A stretch of DNA of 5,903 bases. Origin: Clostridia bacterium (lineage in GTDB: Bacteria; Bacillota; Clostridia; Christensenellales; CAG-917). The notes beneath the pieces were generated by a model that saw only the letters and a program-made list of their open reading frames with translations, searched no databases and was not told where the DNA came from. Both the position numbers and the translations under genes were made by a program. Shown here one piece after another: positions 1-5,862 of the stretch (position 1 is the first letter of the stretch; each line of letters starts with the position of its first letter). The stretch spans positions 1-5,903 of the forward strand of contig CAAGFS010000008.1 of NCBI GenBank assembly GCA_900769205.1, written 5' to 3'.

Positions 1-790
1 CCGCCTCAACGATATATTTTTTTGCAAGAAGGGGATTTTCAAGGTCGGCAAGCGGTATATACGCTTCGCCGTTTTCAAGCCTTAAGGGATGCATTGCGGA
101 TTGCACGAAATCTTCGGTTTCCGCCGCGTTTCTCGTGAGCCTTGCAACCGATTGCAACATAGACGGAAAACGCTCTTTGAGCGCCAAAAGTTCCCGACGC
201 AAAAAGTTGCGCGTAAAGTCGGTGCAAAGATTGGTTTCGTCGTCCACGTAGGCAAGAGATTTGCTTTCAACGTAGGCGTTTACCGCTTCTCTGTCGCACG
301 AAAGGAGAGGGCGGATATATCTTCCCGACAATTCCTTCATGCCTTCGAGTCCTTTGATTCCCGTCCCGCGAAGGATACGCATAAACACGGTTTCCGCCTG
401 GTCGTCAAGGTGGTGCGCAAGCGCGATATAGTCGCATTTTTGCTCTTTGAGCAATCCGTCGAATATCTCGTAGCGCAAAATGCGTGCGCCCTGTTCGAGC
501 GTGTATCCGTTTTGCTTGCAAAACGCGGGTGCGTCAACCGCAAACGAAAACAATCGTATTCCGTTTTTATTGCAAAAATCTTGGACGAAAAGGCTGTCGC
601 TCACGCTATTTTCTCCGCGGATGCCGTGCTCGACGTTGATTGCCACAACGTTTCTGCCCGCGGTTTTGAGCGCGTGACAAAGCGCAACGGAATCTCTCCC
701 GCCGCTCAAAGCAACTCCGATGACTGCGTCAAGGTCTATACGGTGTTTTTCAAAAAAAGATTGAACGCTGCTTTCAACGCTTGAAACCAT
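1..790 (-). CDS. tilS: tRNA(Ile)-lysidine synthase TilS, N-terminal part (3' end off the contig)
   Basis: TilS uses ATP and lysine to convert C34 of the CAU-anticodon tRNA-Ile to lysidine in the cytoplasm, so that the tRNA reads AUA as Ile. It is normally essential. The frame is open from the ATG at 790 to the contig edge, giving 263 complete codons. The PP-loop ATP-pyrophosphatase motif SGGRDS is at residues 29-34. Other TilS hallmarks follow in order: VEHGIRGENS (53-62), the AHHLDDQAET block (125-134) with RILRGTGIKGL after it, RPLL (160-163), and the D-E-T-N to R-N-F-L-R block (184-198). Family members are about 430-470 residues, so the C-terminal tRNA-binding domains are missing only because the contig stops. 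The start is supported because residues 11-28 look like the short N-terminal leader of Bacillus TilS before the PP-loop. The gene follows spoIIE on the same strand, as in other sporulating Bacillota. There is no Shine-Dalgarno sequence, and the -10 box lies 6 nt before the ATG. Confidence 0.96.
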   Translation of the reverse strand, partial: MVSSVESSVQSFFEKHRIDLDAVIGVALSGGRDSVALCHALKTAGRNVVAINVEHGIRGENSVSDSLFVQDFCNKNGIRLFSFAVDAPAFCKQNGYTLEQGARILRYEIFDGLLKEQKCDYIALAHHLDDQAETVFMRILRGTGIKGLEGMKELSGRYIRPLLSCDREAVNAYVESKSLAYVDDETNLCTDFTRNFLRRELLALKERFPSMLQSVARLTRNAAETEDFVQSAMHPLRLENGEAYIPLADLENPLLAKKYIVEA

Positions 791-796
791 ACGCTG

Positions 797-825
797 ATTA
801 TACAGCAATCGGGCAAAAATTACAA
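797..825 (-). promoter_or_regulatory. Predicted sigma-A promoter of tilS, leaderless geometry
   Basis: Read on the minus strand, TTGTAA (820-825) is followed by a 17-nt spacer and a perfect TATAAT (797-802). Only 6 nt separate the -10 box from the ATG at 790, so a start point 7 nt downstream of the -10 falls on the A of the ATG itself. A second TATAAT (829-834) lies further upstream but has no recognisable -35. Even a transcript from there would carry no purine-rich ribosome binding site. The transcript start is inferred from spacing, not observed. Confidence 0.7.
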
Positions 826-854
826 CATATTATATCAAACAAATATACGACAAA

Positions 855-868
855 GGCGCGCACGCGCC
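855..868. repeat. Small GC-rich inverted repeat between spoIIE and tilS
   Basis: GGCGCG and CGCGCC flank a 2-nt centre, forming a short GC-only hairpin in either transcript direction. It has no U-tract next to it, so it is not a convincing terminator by itself. It may stabilise the end of the spoIIE transcript or be incidental. Confidence 0.3.
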
Positions 869-876
869 CGAAAACT

Positions 877-897
877 CGCAAAAATCGGATTTTTGCG
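877..897. terminator. Perfect 21-nt palindrome downstream of spoIIE, possible terminator
   Basis: A 10-bp perfect inverted repeat (CGCAAAAATC / GATTTTTGCG) around a single central base lies 108 nt beyond the spoIIE stop and 87 nt upstream of the tilS start. The A- and T-runs are inside the stem. On the minus strand the downstream side reads AGTTTTC, a weak U-tract. Together with the separate tilS promoter this fits a terminator or transcript-end hairpin for spoIIE. A protein-binding operator is an alternative. Confidence 0.45.
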
Positions 898-1004
898 GTT
901 TTGTGATATTCTTGTTTCAAACGCTACGCGCACGCTTTTGCGCCGACTTCCGTTTTGTTTTGCACGATAAAAGGTTTGTGCACGGCTCTATTTTTCAAAC
1001 TTCG

Positions 1005-3302
1005 TCATCTGACGGCAAAAAGCCTGAATGCAAGCACGGTGCAATCGTCCCGAGCGCCGTTTTCAAGCGCCTTTTTGAGAATCTCGTCGGCAAGATATTG
1101 CGGATTTTGCGTGTCCAGAGCGTCTATCATCTCGGCAACGCCCTTGCTTTCGAGCACGTCGAAAACTCCGTCGCTCATCATAAGCACCATATCTCCGTCA
1201 TAGAGTTGATATTTCATAGTCACGCTTTCCACCTTGTCGAGAATGCCCATAGGAGCGCAGGTGCAGGAAAGCACTTCGATATTTTCTTTCCGTATGATAA
1301 AACTTGATGCCGAACCGAGTTTTATCACGTCGAGTCCGCCCGACGACGTGTCCACCACCGCAATATCCAGCGACGAAAAAACGTCTTCCGCGCAAAGTCG
1401 CAAAAGTTTGTTGACAAGCCCGAGAATTATGTTGCTTTCAATACCCGCGCGATAGAAGTTTTCAATCATATTGACGGCGTTTTTGCTTGCCTTGCTCGCG
1501 TTTTCGCCGTGTCCCATACCGTCGCAAACGGCAAACAGTCTGCGACTTCTCGACGGACACAACACGCTCTGGGAATCTCCGCATTCGTCTTCGCCCGAGA
1601 ACTTTCTGCTTGCAACGCCGTACGCCGTTTCAAAAGTGGGCGCGCTTTTGAGATAAACCGTTTTCTGTTCGCCCTTGTCCGAAATCTTGTCTATTTCAAG
1701 CCTTGCGTGCAAAAACAAGGACGCAATCCTTGCAAGCACCGCTTTCTGAGCGTCACAGGCGCGCACGAGCATAGTCACGCAAGTGCCGTCGCCGTCACCG
1801 CTTATCAATATCTCGCTTGCAACGATATTGTGTTTGAGAAGCTCGGCTTTGAGCATTTCAACGTCGTCCCCGGCAAAATTGACCTGTTGTGCGCACGAGT
1901 TTGCAAGCGAATCGAGCACAAGCGACACCCCTGCAAATTGCTCCGCCATCATATTTTTGCAATTCACGACGTTTTTCATCTCGTCCATACGCTCGCGGTA
2001 CGCTTTTGCAGACGAGTTTATCACCGAAGCGAGCGCGTGCATATTGGAGCATCTGCCCGTGATAAACGGCGGCATGTCGAGAATGGTCACTCGTCCCCTG
2101 TTGAGCGCGGCGTCCGCCATGGGCTGCAACACGCCGGCGGTGTCGGCGCCGAGCGCACAAAAACAGCCTTCTCTGTCGGCGCACTTTGCGCAAAAATTGC
2201 GTGCGACTTCTTTTGCGAGCGCGGCGGGAGAACATTCTCCCGTGTTTTGCGCAACGTTTTCGAGATTCTTGGACATCTCGTAAAACACGTCGCTTGCTCC
2301 CGACAATCGCGAAGCGAGTTCTCTTGCCCTTCGGTTGACCACTGCCGTGTAGGCGTTGCGGTTGTCGTTGCTCATACGGCTTTTTATCTTCGCAATCGCG
2401 GACGGCGGAATGCAAAGGCACGCCACAAGCCCCGCCGCGCAAGTGCACACCGCTTGCCACCCCGCTCCCGGATATGCGTCCGCAAGCCACATAATCCCTT
2501 CCGCGCCAAGCACCGCGAGCGCGCTCGACCACCTTGTAAAAGGCGAAAACGCGACGGCGCACACGCTTGCCACCGCGCAATATCCGAGCCATTCGAGTTG
2601 CGCGTACTTCAATGACGCGCCCACTCCGAGCAACAATCCCAAAAAAAGCGTAATCTGCGCCTTGAAACACGCCGAGCAAAACAGCACCGCAAACGCAAGC
2701 ACTGCGGAAAACGCAAAAAAACCGTACCCGCCCACGCCCGCAAGCGCATAGCCGAAAACGCAGACTACCACGCCGCCGCAAACGTACTCGTCAACGGTTG
2801 CCTTGTGTATCACGCCCCTGACGAAAACGGCGTACGCGGTTATTCCCGTGCAAAAGGTAAACACAAGCACGATGAGCGCGCCGAGCGCAACCGTGAGATA
2901 GCGAGCGTAAAACACCGCGTTGCACGCAACGTACGGCGCCATCGACAAAAGAGCGCATATCGCCACGCAAAAAAGAGGCACGTTTTTGCGCAACGCAAAA
3001 AACACGGCGTAGAGCGCAAAGAGCAAAACGACGGGAGTGACGGAAAAAAGAAGCGTCCACCAGTCAAGCGCAAACACACAGTTTGCAACGATGAAACACG
3101 GCGCGATTGCAACGACGTTTTGCCTTGCAAACACAAGCCCGCAAAGCAGAGCGAGCGAAAGCGCAAAGCCGAAATCTTTCACGGACGCAAACAAAAATAT
3201 CGCAAGGCACTCCGCGACGAAATTGACGGCAGTCTTTGCCGACAGACGAAGATCAAAGGACGGAAAGGCTTTTCTGTTTGCACGCAAAACTTGATTTTTC
3301 AT
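1005..3302 (-). CDS. spoIIE: Stage II sporulation protein E, membrane PP2C-type serine phosphatase
   Basis: SpoIIE sits at the polar septum, interacts with FtsZ, and dephosphorylates the anti-anti-sigma factor SpoIIAA, which releases sigma-F in the forespore. This 765-residue protein has the family layout. Residues 24-300 are very hydrophobic, with about ten membrane segments. A basic stretch around 305-320 leads into a central cytoplasmic region containing the cysteine cluster FCAKC...GCFC (370-382). A PP2C/SpoIIE phosphatase domain fills roughly residues 560-765. Metal-binding and catalytic motifs are intact: CDGMGHG with D594 (equivalent to the essential Asp of the Bacillus protein), MMSDGVFD with D711, and GARDD with D752 and D753. 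Length is slightly below the 827 residues of B. subtilis SpoIIE. The stop is TGA. The ATG at 3302 has no Shine-Dalgarno sequence, and a TATAAT lies only 7 nt upstream. tilS follows downstream, which supports the identification. The membrane part is rich in Ala, Val, Phe and Cys. Confidence 0.97.
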   Translation of the reverse strand: MKNQVLRANRKAFPSFDLRLSAKTAVNFVAECLAIFLFASVKDFGFALSLALLCGLVFARQNVVAIAPCFIVANCVFALDWWTLLFSVTPVVLLFALYAVFFALRKNVPLFCVAICALLSMAPYVACNAVFYARYLTVALGALIVLVFTFCTGITAYAVFVRGVIHKATVDEYVCGGVVVCVFGYALAGVGGYGFFAFSAVLAFAVLFCSACFKAQITLFLGLLLGVGASLKYAQLEWLGYCAVASVCAVAFSPFTRWSSALAVLGAEGIMWLADAYPGAGWQAVCTCAAGLVACLCIPPSAIAKIKSRMSNDNRNAYTAVVNRRARELASRLSGASDVFYEMSKNLENVAQNTGECSPAALAKEVARNFCAKCADREGCFCALGADTAGVLQPMADAALNRGRVTILDMPPFITGRCSNMHALASVINSSAKAYRERMDEMKNVVNCKNMMAEQFAGVSLVLDSLANSCAQQVNFAGDDVEMLKAELLKHNIVASEILISGDGDGTCVTMLVRACDAQKAVLARIASLFLHARLEIDKISDKGEQKTVYLKSAPTFETAYGVASRKFSGEDECGDSQSVLCPSRSRRLFAVCDGMGHGENASKASKNAVNMIENFYRAGIESNIILGLVNKLLRLCAEDVFSSLDIAVVDTSSGGLDVIKLGSASSFIIRKENIEVLSCTCAPMGILDKVESVTMKYQLYDGDMVLMMSDGVFDVLESKGVAEMIDALDTQNPQYLADEILKKALENGARDDCTVLAFRLFAVR

Positions 3303-3309
3303 ATCTTCG

Positions 3310-3315
3310 ATTATA
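3310..3315 (-). promoter_or_regulatory. Perfect -10 box of spoIIE without a -35
   Basis: TATAAT on the minus strand ends 7 nt before the spoIIE ATG. At the usual distance, transcription would begin within 0-2 nt of the start codon. No -35-like hexamer is present at 16-18 nt, nor at the 21-nt spacing known from the B. subtilis spoIIE promoter. A promoter with a good -10 and no -35 suggests dependence on an activator, which for this gene would be Spo0A by family precedent. Confidence 0.5.
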
Positions 3316-3340
3316 CCTTACGCAAGGCGTTAGGTTTTTT

Positions 3341-3380
3341 CTTTTTCGTGCGAAAAAGCAAGAAACGAGTCTTTTCGTTT
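3341..3380. repeat. Two adjacent inverted repeats upstream of spoIIE
   Basis: The first is CTTTTTCG-TG-CGAAAAAG (3341-3358), a perfect 8-bp stem. The second is AAACGA (3363-3368) with TCGTTT (3375-3380) around a 6-nt loop. They lie about 25-65 nt upstream of the spoIIE -10 box, where a regulator could bind, rather than inside any predicted transcript. Function is unknown. Confidence 0.4.
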
Positions 3381-3401
3381 TGCATTTTGTCAAAACCCGA
3401 A

Positions 3402-3428
3402 ATCGACAAAAACGGCATTTTATCGACA
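3402..3428 (-). promoter_or_regulatory. Pair of Spo0A-box-like heptamers
   Basis: On the minus strand TGTCGAT occurs at 3402-3408 and again at 3422-3428. Each matches the Spo0A consensus TGTCGAA at six of seven bases, and the copies are exactly 20 bp apart, about two helical turns. Spo0A~P activates spoIIE in B. subtilis, so the position upstream of spoIIE is suggestive. They lie nearly 90-110 bp above the -10 box, farther than the classic arrangement, and two six-of-seven matches can occur by chance. Confidence 0.3.
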
Positions 3429-3591
3429 ATTATCGCACAGATAAACATTGCATATCGCAATATTCAAAAAATAAACGATGCGCAACGTGCAAATCGCTTT
3501 GGCAGCCAAACAGTGCGTCAGACTGGTACGTTTTGAAGCGCTTTTTTGAGCTTTCGATATGCTTTTGGGCGCTCGTATTTGGCGCAGCAGG

Positions 3592-3620
3592 TTGACACAA
3601 GCGTTTTGCACGGGTATAGT
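3592..3620 (+). promoter_or_regulatory. Strong sigma-A promoter of the S-component gene, near-leaderless geometry
   Basis: A perfect TTGACA (3592-3597), a 17-nt spacer and TATAGT (3615-3620) form an almost consensus housekeeping promoter. The ATG at 3631 begins 10 nt after the -10 box, so the predicted leader is only about 3-5 nt and cannot hold a Shine-Dalgarno site. The promoter also argues against an in-frame ATG at 3559, because that extension would translate the promoter itself. Confidence 0.8.
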
Positions 3621-3630
3621 CGTATCCGCA

Positions 3631-4458
3631 ATGAAAACGGCAAGACTTCAAAAAATAAAGCGTATATGTCTTCTCTCCCTTATGGTTGCGCTCACCGTAA
3701 TATTCTGCTTCGTGCCTATATCCTTCGGCACGATTTCGCTTGCGCTTATGATTTTGCCAACCATAATCGTTGCGCAGGTGGGCGATTTCAAGACGTCGCT
3801 CGCAATGGGCGTATTTATGGGCTTGATAAACTACGTCGCCTGGTTCACCACCAAAGCGGCGTTGCCCACCGCACCCATTTTCCAGAATCCGCTCGTGTGC
3901 ATATTGCCGAGAATGATGATTGCCGTGACGTGCTACGTCGTGCGCGTCTCGCTTCAACGCGCCGTGACGCTCGGACGACTTAGAAAATACAAGGACGAGT
4001 ACGCTCGCATATTGCCCGTTGCGGACTTGGGACAAGACGTTGCAGGCAACCCCCTTTCGGACAGGGACGTCGTCGGCGCGCAACCGAGCGACGAAAAAAT
4101 CATCGGCGCCGATTTCTACGACGCTCTTAACGACGACAATCCGAGCAATCTTTCCGTCGCAGATCAAAACCGTGACGGTGCGGACGGAAGAAGGAAACGT
4201 GCGCGCACGGCGATACAAGACGGTATGCTCAATCAGTTGATATACGCGCTGTCCGCGGGATTGGGAGTTGTCACAAACACGCTTTTCGTTGCGATATTCA
4301 CTCTCCTTTTCTTCAACGGCACGTCCATTGCGCAAACCGTGGTCACGGTTGAATACGTTCTTGCCTGGTTCGGAGTCAATTTTGCGGTGGAACTCGTCAG
4401 TTTTTCGCTGATCACTCCGCCCATAGTGCTTGCGATAAAATCCGCGCGACTTGCCTGA
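3631..4458 (+). CDS. ECF transporter S component-like membrane protein with large cytoplasmic insert
   Basis: Predicted substrate-binding (S) subunit of an energy-coupling factor importer, which captures a vitamin or similar micronutrient in the membrane and works with a shared EcfA/EcfA'/EcfT module. That module is not encoded here. The 275-residue protein has a basic N-terminus and about six membrane segments (roughly 12-30, 34-50, 55-73, 87-105, 200-228, 240-270). Family-like features include small-xxx-small spacing in the first helix (S16, A20), a Pro-rich segment around 79-93, and the stretch GLGVVTNTLFV (210-220) resembling the G-x-x-T-N-T block of the general ECF S family. Residues 106-198 form a hydrophilic, charged, Asp-rich insert between helices 4 and 5, predicted cytoplasmic, which usual S components of about 170-220 residues lack. 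Substrate cannot be assigned. ATG 3631 is chosen over an in-frame ATG at 3559 because a near-consensus promoter lies between them. Confidence 0.75.
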   Translation: MKTARLQKIKRICLLSLMVALTVIFCFVPISFGTISLALMILPTIIVAQVGDFKTSLAMGVFMGLINYVAWFTTKAALPTAPIFQNPLVCILPRMMIAVTCYVVRVSLQRAVTLGRLRKYKDEYARILPVADLGQDVAGNPLSDRDVVGAQPSDEKIIGADFYDALNDDNPSNLSVADQNRDGADGRRKRARTAIQDGMLNQLIYALSAGLGVVTNTLFVAIFTLLFFNGTSIAQTVVTVEYVLAWFGVNFAVELVSFSLITPPIVLAIKSARLA

Positions 4459-4523
4459 ACCGCACGCTTTCGTTTAGACGGATTGCAAAAAAAACGTGCG
4501 TCGGGCACCGTTTGCGCCCGCTT

Positions 4524-4550
4524 TTGCGCCTTTTCGGCGCAATTTTTCTT
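4524..4550 (+). terminator. Rho-independent terminator after the S-component gene
   Basis: TTGCGCC (4524-4530) and GGCGCAA (4536-4542) form a perfect 7-bp stem with a 5-nt TTTTC loop, immediately followed by TTTTTCTT. It lies 65 nt after the TGA at 4456-4458. This separates the S-component transcript from the kinase gene, which has its own promoter. A weaker upstream stem, CGGGC...GCCCG (4502-4520), may contribute. Confidence 0.85.
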
Positions 4551-4602
4551 ATATTTCCGAAGATTTTGTTTCTCATATCGCAAAAAATGCACCTTTTGTA
4601 TA

Positions 4603-4631
4603 TTTACACCGTTTTTTGCGTGTGTTATAAT
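4603..4631 (+). promoter_or_regulatory. Sigma-A promoter of the FGGY kinase gene
   Basis: TTTACA (4603-4608), a 17-nt spacer and TATAAT (4626-4631) form a near-consensus promoter. TG at 4623-4624 gives an extended -10. The predicted start near 4638 leaves a leader of about 20 nt, enough for the ribosome binding site that is present. No operator such as a XylR or CcpA (cre) site was recognised nearby. Confidence 0.8.
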
Positions 4632-4647
4632 GCTTTTATAAAACCAA

Positions 4648-4654
4648 AAGGTGG
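4648..4654 (+). promoter_or_regulatory. Ribosome binding site of the FGGY kinase gene
   Basis: AAGGTGG ends 3 nt before the ATG at 4658 and resembles the Shine-Dalgarno consensus AAGGAGG. It fixes the kinase start. It is the only clear Shine-Dalgarno sequence among the four genes of the window. Confidence 0.75.
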
Positions 4655-4657
4655 AAT

Positions 4658-5862
4658 ATGGGAAAATACGTTCTCGCCTACGACGTGGGCACAACAGGTA
4701 TCAAAACTTGTCTTATCGAAATTGACGACAGCATCAGGATTTTGTCCTCGGCTTCACAAGGCTACAATCTCTACGTTCTTGAAAACGGCGGAGCGGAACA
4801 GGATCCGCAGGAGTGGTGGGACGCAATGATTGCCACCACGCGTCGCATTTTTGCGGAATCTTCAATCACTCCGCAACAAATCGAAGGCATCTCCTTCTGC
4901 TCGCAGGCGCAAGGGCTCGTGCTCGTTGACCGCGACGGCGTGCCCGTGCACAGAGCGTTCAGCTATATGGACCAGCGCGCCACGAAGCAAATCAAGGAAG
5001 GTTTGAAGTTCGGCTTGCAGGTGGAAGGGGCAAACGTGGGCAGATTGCTCACCTGCGTTGCGATAACGGGTGCCGCGCCGTTGAGCGTCAAAGACCCGCC
5101 GTGGAAATATCTGTGGCTCAAACAAAACGAGCCCGAAAACTTCGAGAGAGTCTATAAGTGGCTCGACGTCAAGGAGTATCTAATCGGGCGTATGACGGGC
5201 GAGTTCGTTATGACGTACGACTCGGCATTCGGCACGATGCTCTACGATTTGAAACACAAGTGTTTCAGCAAAAAGATTTGCAATATGTTCGGCATAAACT
5301 ACAAGCATCTCCCCCGCCTTATCGCATCGACGGATTGTGCGGGCGAGCTTACGCAGTCCGCTGCGGACGAGCTTGGGCTTTGCAAGGGCATCAAAGTTTT
5401 CGGCGGAGGTATGGACGCAAACCTTATCGGCGTGGGCGCAGGCTCGACGGGCGTGGGCGACACGCATATATACAGCGGCACGTCGGGCTGGGTCGGCACA
5501 ATCACGGACAAGCCGAAAGTGGACGTCACCACGATGATTGCGGCGGTGGTTGCCGCGCAACCGGGCAAATACAACTATTTTGCCGAGCTTGAAACGTCGG
5601 GCAAATGCTTCGAGTGGGTGAAAGACCACATCGCGCTTGACGAGTGCGGAGTGTATATTCAAAAGAAGCATATCACCGAAGACATCGAGCACAAATACCT
5701 TTCGCTGTTCTCGTACATGACGTCCATCGTTGACGACATTCCGGCAGGCAGCGGCGGCGTTATATTCACTCCCTGGCTTCACGGCAACCGTTGCCCGTTT
5801 GAAGATCCCAACGCAAGAGGTATGTTTTTCAACGTAAGTCTGGAAACCGGAAAGACGGAACT
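4658..5862 (+). CDS. FGGY-family carbohydrate kinase, xylulokinase-like, truncated by contig end
   Basis: ATP-dependent cytoplasmic sugar kinase, most like xylulokinases, which phosphorylate D-xylulose for the pentose phosphate pathway. The first 401 codons are genomic. Domain I opens with AYDVGTTGIK (7-16, D9 in the phosphate-binding turn), then EQDPQEWWDAM (47-57), SQAQGLVLVD (82-91) and YMDQRA (103-108). An FGGY-signature-like PPWKYLWLKQN spans 147-157. Domain II begins with FGGGMDANLIGVGAG (248-262), where D253 is the likely catalytic base, then SGTSGW (273-278) and TPWLHGNRCPFEDPNARG (371-388). The family is usually about 490-520 residues, so about 100 C-terminal residues are missing. 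The apparent TAG at 5882-5884 lies in adapter sequence and is not a real stop. The Q-M-H-G substrate motif of classical XylB reads Q-A-Q-G here, so the sugar (xylulose, ribulose or another polyol-derived ketose) is not settled and no symbol is given. The gene has its own promoter and ribosome binding site. Confidence 0.9.

Larger units (their letters stand above)
3303..3630. other. Divergent intergenic region between spoIIE and the S-component gene
   Basis: This 328-nt stretch has no convincing gene. It holds the spoIIE -10 box next to 3302, two neighbouring inverted repeats (3341-3358 and 3363-3380), two Spo0A-box-like heptamers (3402-3408 and 3422-3428), a small perfect stem TTTGGC-A-GCCAAA (3498-3510), and the plus-strand promoter (3592-3620). 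Short open frames here lack ribosome binding sites and overlap the promoter. No tRNA or riboswitch core was recognised. Confidence 0.7.

Noticed and set aside
89..784. Plus-strand 231-codon open frame at the left end
   Set aside because: It is the antisense shadow of tilS, whose PP-loop and tRNA-lysidine synthase motifs read cleanly on the minus strand.
1509..2615. Long plus-strand open frame (368 codons) opposite spoIIE
   Set aside because: It is antisense to a clear, full-length SpoIIE with all catalytic motifs. Its translation is Arg/His-rich with no recognisable domain, as expected of a shadow frame.
1858..2781. Minus-strand 307-codon open frame overlapping spoIIE in another frame
   Set aside because: The translation is dominated by Arg, Gly and Cys and is fully contained in spoIIE. 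It is a compositional artefact.
3420..3611. 63-codon minus-strand open frame in the divergent intergenic region
   Set aside because: It needs a GTG start, has no ribosome binding site, overlaps the plus-strand promoter and shows no recognisable protein features.
3559..3630. Upstream in-frame ATG extending the S-component protein by 24 residues
   Set aside because: The extension would translate the TTGACA-17-TATAGT promoter and places no membrane or family feature before the basic start of the first helix.
3303..3630. Possible tRNA or riboswitch in the 328-nt intergenic region
   Set aside because: No tRNA T-arm consensus or cloverleaf was found. The downstream gene's predicted leader of only a few nt leaves no room for a riboswitch.
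3430..4335. Minus-strand 301-codon open frame opposite the S-component gene
   Set aside because: The translation is low-complexity, basic and lacks domains. The opposite strand encodes a coherent membrane protein with a near-consensus promoter.
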